Source: Shewanella sp. MTB7 (GTDB lineage Bacteria; Pseudomonadota; Gammaproteobacteria; Enterobacterales; Shewanellaceae). Taken from it: a stretch of 64,000 nucleotides of DNA. Positions 23,901-34,949 of this stretch are shown one piece after another. The DNA lies in assembly GCF_027571385.1 (NCBI RefSeq), contig NZ_CP085636.1:682001-746000 (forward strand). Reading direction: 5' to 3'. How positions within the stretch are numbered: the first letter of the stretch is position 1; every line of letters starts with the position of its first letter. The notes beneath the pieces are model-generated. The model did not search any database and was not told where the DNA came from. It worked only from the letters and a program-made list of their open reading frames with translations. The translations under genes and the position numbers were made by a program.

Positions 23901-26900
23901 ATCGGCTGCAGCCACGGTGATCGTAGTGATGCCGTCAGAAATGGTGATGCTGTTAACCGTGCTGCCCACGGCCACTTGACCAGAGAGCGGCACGCTACCT
24001 GATTCGGCATCACTGACCAGCTCATCGCCGCCATCAAGGAAGTTAATTTGGTTCTCACCATCACCCGTGCCTGGCGCGCTGGTATCCAGTACGGTGGTGT
24101 CAGTGACATCGCCGGTGTTGCCCGCCAAATCGGTGACGTTCATGGTGACGGTCAAAGTGCCATCAGCAAGACCAGATAAATCTTGTCCTGCAACGGTCAC
24201 AGTGCCATCTGCGGCGACGCTGATGTCGGCTGCAGCCACGGTGATCGTAGTGATGCCGTCAGAAATGGTGATGCTGTTAACCGTGCTGCCCACGGCCACT
24301 TGACCAGAGAGCGGCACGCTACCTGATTCGGCATCACTGACCAGCTCATCGCCGCCATCAAGGAAGTTAATTTGGTTCTCGCCATCACCCGTGCCTGGCG
24401 CGCTGGTATCGAGTACGGTGGTGTCAGTGACATCGCCGGTGTTACCTGCTAAATCGGTGACGTTCATGGTGACGGTTAAAGTGCCATCAGCCAGACTCGA
24501 CAAATCTTGACCTGCAACGGTCACAGTGCCATCAGCTGCAACCGTGATGTCGACTGCATTGACAGTAATGGTAGTGGTACCATCAGAGATGGTGATGCTG
24601 TTGACTGTGCTGCCCACGGCCACTTGACCTGAGAGCGGCACGCTACCTGATTCGGCATCGCTGACCAGCTCATCGCCGCCATCAAGGAAGTTAATTTGGT
24701 TCTCACCATCACCCGTGCCTGGCGCGCTGGTATCGAGCACTGTGGTGTCAGTGACATCGCCGGTGTTACCTGCTAAATCGGTGACGTTCATGGTGACGGT
24801 CAAGGTGCCATCAGCCAGATTCGACAAATCTTGACCTGCAACGGTGACCGTGCCATCTGCGGCGACGCTGATGTCGGCTGCAGTAACGGTGATAGTAGTG
24901 ATGCCGTCAGAAATGGTGATGCTGTTAACCGTGCTGCCCACGGCCACTTGGCCAGAGAGTGGCACGCTACCTGATTCGGCATCGCTGACCAGCTCATCGC
25001 CGCCATCGAGGAAGTTAATTTGGTTCTCACCATCGCCCGTGCCTGGCGCGCTGGTATCGAGCACGGTGGTGTCAGTGACATCGCCGGTGTTACCTGCTAA
25101 ATCGGTGACGTTCATGGTGACGGTCAAAGTGCCATCAGCCAGATTCGACAAATCTTGACCTGCAACGGTGACCGTGCCATCTGCGGCGACGCTGATGTCG
25201 GCTGCAGTAACGGTGATCGTAGTGGTGCCGTCAGAAATGGTGATGCTGTTAACCGTGCTGCCCACGGCCACTTGGCCAGAGAGTGGCACGCTACCTGATT
25301 CGGCATCGCTGACCAGCTCATCGCCGCCATCGAGGAAGTTAATTTGGTTCTCACCATCGCCCGTGCCTGGCGCGCTGGTATCGAGCACTGTGGTGTCAGT
25401 GACATCGCCGGTGTTACCCGCCAAATCGGTCACGTTCATGGTGACAGTCAAGGTGCCATCAGCAAGACCAGATAAATCTTGTCCTGCAACGGTCACAGTG
25501 CCATCAGCTGCGACGCTGATGTCGGCTGCAGCCACGGTGATCGTAGTGATGCCGTCAGAAATGGTGATGCTGTTAACCGTGCTGCCCACGGCCACTTGGC
25601 CAGAGAGCGGCACGCTACCTGATTCGGCATCACTGACCAGCTCATCGCCGCCATCAAGGAAGTTAATTTGGTTCTCGCCATCACCCGTGCCTGGCGCGCT
25701 GGTATCGAGCACGGTAGTGTCAGTGACATCGCCGGTGTTACCTGCTAAATCGGTGACGTTCATGGTGACGGTTAAAGTGCCATCAGCCAGACTCGACAAA
25801 TCTTGACCTGCAACGGTGACCGAGCCATCGGCGGCGACGCTGATGTCGGCTGCAGCCACGGTGATCGTAGTGATGCCGTCAGAAATGGTGATGCTGTTAA
25901 CCGTGCTGCCCACGGCCACTTGACCTGAGAGCGGCACGCTACCTGATTCGGCATCGCTGACCAGCTCATCGCCGCCATCAAGGAAGTTAATTTGGTTCTC
26001 ACCATCACCCGTGCCTGGCGCGCTGGTATCGAGCACTGTGGTGTCAGTGACATCGCCGGTGTTACCTGCTAAATCGGTCACGTTCATGGTGACGGTTAAA
26101 GTGCCATCAGCCAGATTCGACAAATCTTGACCTGCAACGGTGACCGAGCCATCGGCGGCAACCGTAATATCGGCTGCAGCCACGGTGATCGTAGTGATGC
26201 CGTCAGAAATGGTGATGCTGTTAACCGTGCTGCCCACGGCCACTTGGCCAGAGAGCGGCACGCTACCTGATTCGGCATCACTGACCAGCTCATCGCCGCC
26301 ATCAAGGAAGTTAATTTGGTTCTCGCCATCACCCGTGCCTGGCGCGCTGGTATCGAGCACGGTAGTGTCAGTGACATCGCCGGTGTTACCTGCTAAATCG
26401 GTGACGTTCATGGTGACGGTTAAAGTGCCATCAGCCAGACTCGACAAATCTTGACCTGCAACGGTGACCGAGCCATCGGCGACGCTGATGTCGGCTGCAG
26501 CCACGGTGATCGTAGTGATGCCGTCAGAAATGGTGATGCTGTTAACCGTGCTGCCCACGGCCACTTGACCTGAGAGCGGCACGCTACCTGATTCGGCATC
26601 GCTGACCAGCTCATCGCCGCCATCAAGGAAGTTAATTTGGTTCTCACCATCACCCGTGCCTGGCGCGCTGGTATCGAGCACGGTGGTGTCAGTGACATCG
26701 CCGGTGTTACCTGCTAAATCGGTCACGTTCATGGTGACGGTCAAGGTGCCATCAGCCAGACTCGACAAATCTTGTCCTGCAACGGTGACCGTGCCATCTG
26801 CGGCGACGCTGATGTCGGCTGCATTGACAGTAATGGTAGTGGTACCATCAGAGATGGTGATGCTGTTAACCGTGCTGCCCACGGCCACTTGGCCGGAGAG

Positions 26901-29900
26901 TGGCACGCTGGTTGATTCGGCATCACTGACCAGCTCATCGCCGCCATCAAGGAAGTTAATTTGGTTCTCACCATCACCCGTGCCTGGCGCGCTGGTATCG
27001 AGCACGGTGGTGTCAGTGACATCGCCGGTGTTGCCCGCCAAATCGGTCACGTTCATGGTGACAGTCAAGGTGCCATCAGCAAGACCAGATAAATCTTGTC
27101 CTGCAACGGTGACCGTGCCATCTGCGGCGACGCTGATGTCGGCTGCAGTAACGGTGATCGTAGTGGTGCCGTCAGAAATGGTGATGCTGTTAACCGTGCT
27201 GCCCACGGCCACTTGACCAGAGAGCGGCACGCTGGTTGATTCGGCATCACTGACCAGCTCATCGCCGCCATCAAGGAAGTTAATTTGGTTCTCACCATCA
27301 CCCGTGCCTGGCGCGCTGGTATCCAGTACGGTGGTGTCAGTGACATCGCCGGTGTTGCCCGCCAAATCGGTCACGTTCATGGTGACGGTTAAAGTGCCAT
27401 CTTCAAGACCCGATAGGTCTTGTCCTGCAACGGTCACAGTGCCATCAGCTGCAACCGTGATGTCGACTGCATTGACAGTAATGGTAGTGGTACCATCAGA
27501 AATGGTGATGCTGTTAACCGTGCTGCCCACGGCCACTTGGCCAGAGAGCGGCACGCTACCTGATTCGGCATCACTGACCAGCTCATCGCCGCCATCGAGG
27601 AAGTTAATTTGGTTCTCACCATCGCCTGTGCCTGGCGCGCTGGTATCGAGCACGGTAGTGTCAGTGACATCGCCGGTGTTACCCGCCAAGTCGGTGACGT
27701 CATGGTGGTGACGGTTAAAGTGCCATCAGCCAGACTCGACAAATCTTGACCTGCAACGGTCACAGTGCCATCTGCGGCGACGCTGATGTCGGCTGCAGCC
27801 ACGGTGATCGTAGTGATGCCGTCAGAAATGGTGATGCTGTTAACCGTGCTGCCCACGGCCACTTGGCCAGAGAGTGGCACGCTACCTGATTCGGCATCGC
27901 TGACCAGCTCATCGCCGCCATCGAGGAAGTTAATTTGGTTCTCACCATCACCCGTGCCTGGCGCGCTGGTATCGAGCACGGTGGTGTCAGTGACATCGCC
28001 GGTGTTGCCCGCCAAGTCGGTGACGTTCATGGTGACGGTTAAAGTGCCATCAGCCAGACTCGACAAATCTTGACCTGCAACGGTCACAGTGCCATCGGCG
28101 GCAACCGTAATATCGGCTGCAGCCACGGTGATCGTAGTGATGCCGTCAGAAATGGTGATGCTGTTAACCGTGCTGCCCACGGCCACTTGACCAGAGAGCG
28201 GCACGCTACCTGATTCGGCATCACTGACCAGCTCATCGCCGCCATCAAGGAAGTTAATTTGGTTCTCACCATCACCCGTGCCTGGCGCGCTGGTATCGAG
28301 CACGGTGGTGTCAGTGACATCGCCGGTGTTGCCCGCCAAATCGGTCACGTTCATGGTGACGGTCAAGGTGCCATCAGCAAGACCAGATAAATCTTGTCCT
28401 GCAACGGTCACAGTGCCATCTGCGGCGACGCTGATGTCGGCTGCAGTAACGGTGATCGTAGTGGTGCCGTCAGAAATAGTGATGCTGTTAACCGTGCTGC
28501 CCACGGCCACTTGGCCAGAGAGTGGCACGCTACCTGATTCGGCGTCACTGACCAGCTCATCGCCGCCATCAAGGAAGTTAATTTGGTTCTCGCCATCGCC
28601 TGTGCCCGGCGCCGTCGTGTCCAGCACGGTGGTGTCAGTGACATCGCCGGTGTTGCCCGCCAAGTCGGTGACGTTCATGGTGACGGTTAAAGTGCCATCA
28701 GCCAGACTCGACAAATCTTGACCTGCAACGGTGACCGAGCCATCGGCGGCAACCGTAATATCGGCTGCAGCCACGGTGATCGTAGTGGTGCCGTCAGAAA
28801 TGGTGATGCTGTTAACCGTGCTGCCCACGGCCACTTGACCAGAGAGCGGCACGCTGGTTGATTCGGCATCACTGACCAGCTCATCGCCGCCATCAAGGAA
28901 GTTAATTTGGTTCTCACCATCACCCGTGCCTGGCGCGCTGGTATCGAGCACGGTGGTGTCAGTGACATCGCCGGTGTTACCTGCTAAATCGGTGACGTTC
29001 ATGGTGACAGTCAAGGTGCCATCAGCAAGACCAGATAAATCTTGTCCTGCAACGGTCACAGTGCCATCTGCGGCGACGCTGATGTCGGCTGCAGCCACGG
29101 TGATCGTAGTGATGCCGTCAGAAATGGTGATGCTGTTAACCGTGCTGCCCACGGCCACTTGGCCAGAGAGCGGCACGCTACCTGATTCGGCGTCACTGAC
29201 CAGCTCATCGCCGCCATCGAGGAAGTTAATTTGGTTCTCACCATCGCCTGTGCCTGGCGCGCTGGTATCGAGCACGGTAGTGTCAGTGACATCGCCGGTG
29301 TTACCCGCCAAGTCGGTGACGTTCATGGTGACGGTTAAAGTGCCATCAGCCAGACTCGACAAATCTTGACCTGCAACGGTCACAGTGCCATCTGCGGCGA
29401 CGCTGATGTCGGCTGCAGCCACGGTGATCGTAGTGATGCCGTCAGAAATGGTGATGCTGTTAACCGTGCTGCCCACGGCCACTTGGCCAGAGAGCGGCAC
29501 GCTGGTTGATTCTGCATCGCTGACCAATTCATCGCCGCCATCGAGGAAGTTAATTTGGTTCTCACCATCGCCCGTGCCTGGCGCGCTGGTATCGAGCACT
29601 GTGGTGTCAGTGACATCGCCGGTGTTACCTGCTAAATCGGTGACGTTCATGGTGACAGTCAAGGTGCCATCAGCAAGACCAGATAAATCTTGTCCTGCAA
29701 CGGTGACCGTGCCATCTGCGGCGACGCTGATGTCGGCTGCAGCCACGGTGATCGTAGTGGTGCCGTCAGAAATAATGATGCTGTTAACCGTGCTGCCCAC
29801 GGCCACTTGGCCAGAGAGTGGCACGCTACCTGATTCGGCGTCACTGACCAGCTCATCGCCGCCATCGAGGAAGTTAATTTGGTTCTCACCATCACCCGTG

Positions 29901-32900
29901 CCTGGCGCGCTGGTATCGAGCACGGTGGTGTCAGTGACATCGCCGGTGTTGCCCGCCAAGTCGGTGACGTTCATGGTGACGGTTAAAGTGCCATCAGCCA
30001 GACTCGACAAATCTTGACCTGCAACGGTGACCGAGCCATCGGCGGCAACCGTAATATCGGCTGCAGCCACGGTGATCGTAGTGATGCCGTCAGAAATGGT
30101 GATGCTGTTAACCGTGCTGCCCACGGCCACTTGACCAGAGAGCGGCACGCTACCTGATTCGGCATCACTGACCAGCTCATCGCCGCCATCAAGGAAGTTA
30201 ATTTGGTTCTCACCATCACCCGTGCCTGGCGCGCTGGTATCCAGTACGGTGGTGTCAGTGACATCGCCGGTGTTGCCCGCCAAATCGGTCACGTTCATGG
30301 TGACGGTCAAGGTGCCATCAGCAAGACCAGATAAATCTTGTCCTGCAACGGTCACAGTGCCATCTGCGGCGACGCTGATGTCGGCTGCAGTAACGGTGAT
30401 CGTAGTGGTGCCGTCAGAAATAGTGATGCTGTTAACCGTGCTGCCCACGGCCACTTGGCCAGAGAGCGGCACGCTACCTGATTCGGCATCGCTGACCAGC
30501 TCATCGCCGCCATCGAGGAAGTTAATCTGGTTCTCACCATCACCCGTGCCTGGCGCGGTGGTATCTAGGGTGGCACTATCACTTCCTTGATTGGTATTAC
30601 CTGCTGCATCGGTAATAACGGCTGTGATTATTAAGTTAGTGCCTTCTGCAGGTGCGTCCATGACTAAGCTGAGGTCGTTATCAATCATCTCCTGGGTGAC
30701 GGAGCCACTGAATATGACGTTATTGTCCTGATCGGTGACGATTAAGGTGTCGCCTACAGCAGTACCTGCGCCGAGTGTGATGGTGATGGTGATTTGACCA
30801 TCAAGCTCGGCGCTGTTGATGAAGCCATCATCGTTAGCATCTTCAGTGATGTCTACAGTTGGGCTAGCGGGTGCACCCGTGCCGTAATCAAGGAGTGCGT
30901 TGTCACTACCCGTTACAATCGCGCCCATAAAATTAGTTAGGGTTGCCGTAACAGTGATATTTGTATCAGTTACTGGTGCATTCATACTCAGAAGCAAACC
31001 ATTGTCTAGTATCTCTTGGGTCACAGTGCCGCTGAACAGCTCGTTACCAGCTTGGTCTGTGACAACTAAGGTTTCGCCGACAACAGTGATTGGATCTAGC
31101 GTGATGGTGATGTTGATCTGCCCGTCGAGCTCAGTACTGTTGATGTAACCGTCGTCGTTAACATCTTCGTTGATCTCTACTGTCGGTGCGACAGGAGGAG
31201 TTATTTCCCAATTATGATCCATTGTTGCGGCATCACTGCCGGTGGCGGTGTTACCAGCCAGATCGGTAACCGTGGCAGTGACGACTATTTCGGTGCCAGT
31301 AACAGGTATATTCATCACCACGGCAAGGCCATTATCGAGCATCGCTTGGGTGACTACACCACTGAACAGCTCGATACCATCTTGATCGGTGACGACAAGT
31401 GTGTCGCCGACTACTGTGCCCGCGCCAAGAGTGACAGTGATGTCGATTTGGTCAATAAGTTCAAAGTCTGTGATAAAGCCGTCGTTATCAGCATCTTCAT
31501 CAATGACTACAGTTGGAGCCGCGGGACCACCGCTGCCAGTGCCGTAATCGAGCTGAACATTGTCACTACCAGAGGCGGTGTTACCCGCTGGATCGGTGAT
31601 AGTCGCGGTGACAATTAGGTTGGTGCCCGTCGCTGGAGGGTCGATAGTGACCGCTAGACCATTGTCTATCATGTCTTGGGTGACGGGACTGCTGAAGATA
31701 ACGTTGCCGTCTTGGTCAGTGATGGTGACGGTGTCGCCCACGACCGTGCCTGCGCCTAAGGTGATGTTGGCATCAATCTGTCCATTGAGTTCAGCATCGT
31801 TGATGTAGCCATCGTTATTGCTATCTTCTGTAATTATCACTAACGGTGTACCGATAGTGATATCTATTTCACTAGTGCCAGTTGCGGTACCTGTGTTGCC
31901 CGCAGGATCGGTGACCGAGACTACAACCGTGATAGGACCTTCTGCGACAGGATCGGTGACATCAACAGTGTAAGTACCATCTGGGTTAACTGTAGTGGTA
32001 TCCGTTTGTTCTGTGCCTGTGCTGTCAGTGATGACAACAGTGATGGTGCTACCTGGTTCTGCATCAGTAGTACCAGTGATTGTAGGTGTTGTGTCATTGG
32101 TGGTGTCTGGTACATCGACAGTAATTGTTGGGGCTGTGGTATCTATCGTCGCTGAATCTGTTCCTTCGGGAGAGACATTTCCCGCCGAGTCTGTCACTGT
32201 CGCTACAACGGTTATTGTCTCGCCTTCGGCTGGTGCCGGTAGGTTTACATTAATTGAACCCGTTGAAATATCATCAGCTGTTAATATTATTTCAACACCG
32301 TTGACGATTAAAACGTCACCGACCATGGCTCCAGTACCTTCAAGACTGATGGTGACACTGATTTCTGTATTGCCATTTAACTCATCGTTACTGATTAATC
32401 CATCATTATTGGTGTCAAGATTAATCGTGATCTGAGGAGCGCCATCTGCAACTGGAGTTACCTCTATCGTTAGTGTTGCGGTCGCTCCGGTGTTGGTGGT
32501 GTAAGTGATAACAGGGACTGTGCCGTTCCAGTTTTCATTAGGTGTAAAAGTATAGCTACCATCTTGATTGATAACTAAGGTTCCGCCTTCAAGTTCAACG
32601 GTCGTACCTGCAGTATAAGTGGTCCCGTCGACTTCGAAACTCACTACTGCCAGTACATCATCTACATCAGAGTCATTATCCAGTACATTGCCAACTGCGG
32701 TCCCATCTTCATTAATATTTACAAGGTCATTGAGTAAGTTGGATTGGTTTTCTGCTGTAGTTTCATTAAGATTGTTGGTAACAGCAAAGTTACTTTGAGA
32801 AGTTGAATTAGTATTGAAGCCCGTTGATGCTATGGTTTCGTTAGCCGTTCTGGCTAAAGAGACCAAATCAGAACCTCCTTCATTCCCTGAACTCTCTCCC

Positions 32901-33235
32901 GCAGCCGTCTCTGGTAGATCTATAGTGGGATCTTCACCGCTAGCAATGGCATCCTGAATGGCTTTAACTTCCTGTGCATCAGTAAGATTAGGTGCTCTAA
33001 CAGCTGCTTCTTCCTCTTCTTCTTTAGAGATTTGATTGGTCGAAGCTAGATGCTCAAAGTGAGTGTTATCAGAATATAAAATGTTAATGTTAGCAATGTC
33101 TTCAAATGTTAAAGTTGAACCAACCGGCAACAGCTGACCTTGAGAGACTGCTTTGGAGCTGTTCTCTAACTTTAGCTTAACGTCTCCTTCGGCAAGAAGA
33201 ATGGTTCCTGGCTGAGTTGTTACTATAGTTTTCAT
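17934..33235 (-). CDS. Giant LapA/BpfA-like repeat adhesin B (complete gene with one frameshift)
   Basis: The 15,302-nt gene would encode about 5,100 aa if the shift at 27699-27712 were repaired; it now reads as 33235-27434 plus an open frame down to 17934. The N-terminus is almost the same as adhesin A: retention module, TAAG at residues 110-113 (followed by Glu, not Gly), VCBS-like and Ig-like domains, one 93-aa repeat and four 109-aa EF-hand-like units. Next come 29 units of 108 aa, a distal head (about 21160-18430) and a C-terminal type I secretion domain with DTFVW, DHIVDFD and LDLSDLLQG motifs. No RTX nonapeptide run was noticed. It lies just downstream of hemY on the same strand, as bpfA does in Shewanella (from memory). 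Expected role: surface adhesion and biofilm. Confidence 0.85.
18430..21160 (-). other. Composite distal head of adhesin B
   Basis: After the last repeat the protein changes character. About 21160-20080 encodes repeated NNDGSLTE- and YSINSSTGDLTL-like blades that look like a lactonase/6-phosphogluconolactonase-type beta-propeller. About 20080-19770 is VCBS/cadherin-like with GSYSFTPDADW. About 19740-19290 has a GWTP...DGNQMIELNSG pattern typical of galactose-binding-like (DUF642-like) modules. About 19260-18920 is a cadherin-like segment. About 18900-18430, with AAGAYIHSRAFQLVRNLTTG, is not recognised. Domain names are judged by eye; a ligand-binding tip is an inference. Confidence 0.5.
21170..30560 (-). 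repeat. 29 tandem 324-bp (108-aa) Ig-like units in adhesin B
   Basis: Twenty-seven near-identical units carry GENQINFLDGGDELVSDAE and VTVAGQDLSLADG-type peptides; the two at the C-terminal end are diverged. Variants alternate at fixed sites (GS or ST after DAE; NAVDIT, TAADIS or AAADIS; GL, SL or NL before ADG). One unit near 26478 lacks one codon. A block of about 1 kb near 22.8-23.7 kb recurs near 27.7-28.6 kb at an offset of 4,859 bp, which is 15 units minus 3 plus 2, matching the two known indels. Confidence 0.9.
27699..27712 (-). other. Frameshift inside one 108-aa unit of adhesin B
   Basis: Sister units read gacgttcatggtgacgg on the plus strand. Here the sequence is gacgtcatggtggtgacgg: one T is lost and a GTG triplet is gained, a net +2. 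On the coding strand ACC is duplicated and one A of ATGAAC is deleted. The frame then runs out to a stop at 27434, while the original protein sequence continues in another frame from 27689 down to 17934. Removing the net two bases makes the whole gene exactly 5,100 codons. Confidence 0.9.
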
Positions 33236-33726
33236 TCAATGCTCCAGAATAGTCTAACACTACCAGTCTTTGTAAGATTTTTTCGCGTTTAACGTTGTTG
33301 AAATGGTTGGCAAACCAAAGCATATGTTAACGTCAATGTTGCAGCTAGTCAATTTATTGACGCTCCATGTGCTAGGTTAACCTTAAAAGTAAGATACAAG
33401 TGTTTATTTTGCCTGAGATTCTGGCGTATATAACTTATTACCTTACATATTGTGAAGCTTGATATTTATTTCGTCATCCATGATCAGAGCCTCTGTTGCT
33501 ATGGCTATCCTGAGCTAGTCGTTTTCTTTTAAATTTGATATGTCTTGGGATTAGATAAGTGCAACTTTTCTCTCTAATCCTTTAAAGTCTGATTCAGATC
33601 TGAGAACTGTCAAATTAACGCTGTTTGATGGGGAACGACAATGATATGAGGTTGTAGATGAGGAGAGGAAATAGATTTAGTTATTCAAATGCTTAAGTCA
33701 GGTCTTTGCTTTTTGCGTGTAGGTTG
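33236..33726 (-). promoter_or_regulatory. Upstream region of adhesin B
   Basis: There is no gene here. It holds a GGAG ribosome binding site just before the start codon and the two elements shared with adhesin A (33380-33393 and 33427-33440, 47 bp apart). Beyond these nothing else is recognisable. Confidence 0.45.
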
Positions 33727-33763
33727 AAATAAGAAAACGAGTTTATTACTCGTTTTCTTATTT
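33727..33763 (-). terminator. Intrinsic terminator after hemY
   Basis: A perfect 16-bp stem (AAATAAGAAAACGAGT and its complement) closes a five-base loop (TTATT), 17 bases after the hemY stop codon. The outer stem is A/T-rich, so a U-tract is present on either strand and the element may work in both directions. It separates the hem operon from adhesin B. Confidence 0.85.
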
Positions 33764-33779
33764 TAAATGAGTATAAAAA

Positions 33780-34949
33780 TCAGTCTGCTTTTATGGCGTT
33801 TCTATAGCTCTGGATAGCTGAGTTTTGTTCACCTAAATGTTCTTGGTTCTCACCAAGTGCTAACCAATGAACTTTGGTTGGTTGTGTTTGACAGATCTTC
33901 TTCCAGTACTCCATCGATCTACGATATTCTTTATTTTGTTGGTGAAGTTTGGCCAGTAGAATTTGAAAGTTGATGTCTTCACTGTGCTTCTGCTCCATTG
34001 AAAATATCAACTCTCTCTCATCCAAATCACTGGGTAATAGAAGCTCACCTAGGCCAGTTAATATTTCAGCTGAAGGAGAATGCTTGAGTTGCTTCATCAG
34101 CAATTTGAGTGCTTCGGCTTTTCTTTCGTATTGGTTTAAACCGGTACAATAGAGAGCCAGATTACTCATCTCTTTACGCTCAGCTCGACTTAACCAATGC
34201 CATACTTTTTCAAGTTCTTGTTCACTGTTTTCTGTCGCTGAAATCAATAAGGCATGATTGGTTGAAATTAACAATTCAGTAAAGGCCGAGTCACTGAGCA
34301 GTTGTCGTTTTTTAATGATAGGAATAAGTAGTTTCAGCGAACTAAAGTCGGCTTGAGCTTGATAGAGCTCGATAGCAAGTCTAAGTACAGGGAGTTTACT
34401 CTTGCTTGATGGAGAGAGCTTATCGAGTTGTTCACGAGCACCTGCTAGATCGCCTTGTTGAAGTAGGTAGCGAGTACGAGTAGTACCAACAGCATTGATG
34501 GCCATCGGTTCTTTCTCTGCTTCTAATAGATAGCGATCTCGAGACGTTATATCATTCTGGTGTTGAGCGGCTCTCGCAGCTGCGAGTAAATTAAGAGAAG
34601 GGATCTCGCCTTTTTCAGCGCCCTTAGCCATGGCTTTTTCTGCAACAGGCCAATCCTCTTCAGCTAATGCCAGTGCACCGGTTAAAGTATGTTTACGTGC
34701 AGCTTTTTTACGCCACTTTTCAGGTAACAAACGGCTACTTAAGATTAGATTGATGAGAAAAACCAAACACCATTCGACCAGTTGTAATAGGCCGTAAAAT
34801 AGAACCAAGCAGATGATTGCTGTGGCGACTCCCATCTCGATTTCGTAATCCCAGAAAGCGAGATAGAGATAACCATTCATTCCTGCAAAAAATGGACTAA
34901 TACATAGACCAATTAAAATAATCGCTAGATAAGCAAGGACTCGGATCAT
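33780..34949 (-). CDS. hemY: HemY, inner-membrane TPR protein of haem biosynthesis
   Basis: 389 aa. Two hydrophobic segments at the N-terminus (about residues 5-25 and 40-62) are followed by a helical, TPR-like domain with the KHTLTGALALAEEDWPVAEKAMAKGA motif region typical of proteobacterial HemY. It is the last gene of hemC-hemD-hemX-hemY and overlaps hemX by four bases (ATGA), with GAGGAG as ribosome binding site. The biochemical role of this HemY (different from the Gram-positive oxidase of the same name) is uncertain; it is thought to support late haem synthesis at the membrane. Length and context fit the family well. Confidence 0.9.
   Translation of the reverse strand: MIRVLAYLAIILIGLCISPFFAGMNGYLYLAFWDYEIEMGVATAIICLVLFYGLLQLVEWCLVFLINLILSSRLLPEKWRKKAARKHTLTGALALAEEDWPVAEKAMAKGAEKGEIPSLNLLAAARAAQHQNDITSRDRYLLEAEKEPMAINAVGTTRTRYLLQQGDLAGAREQLDKLSPSSKSKLPVLRLAIELYQAQADFSSLKLLIPIIKKRQLLSDSAFTELLISTNHALLISATENSEQELEKVWHWLSRAERKEMSNLALYCTGLNQYERKAEALKLLMKQLKHSPSAEILTGLGELLLPSDLDERELIFSMEQKHSEDINFQILLAKLHQQNKEYRRSMEYWKKICQTQPTKVHWLALGENQEHLGEQNSAIQSYRNAIKAD

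Noticed and set aside
21170..30560. Direct repeats considered as a CRISPR array.
   Set aside because: The units are 324 bp, coding, and in frame with one protein; there are no short spacers or cas genes.
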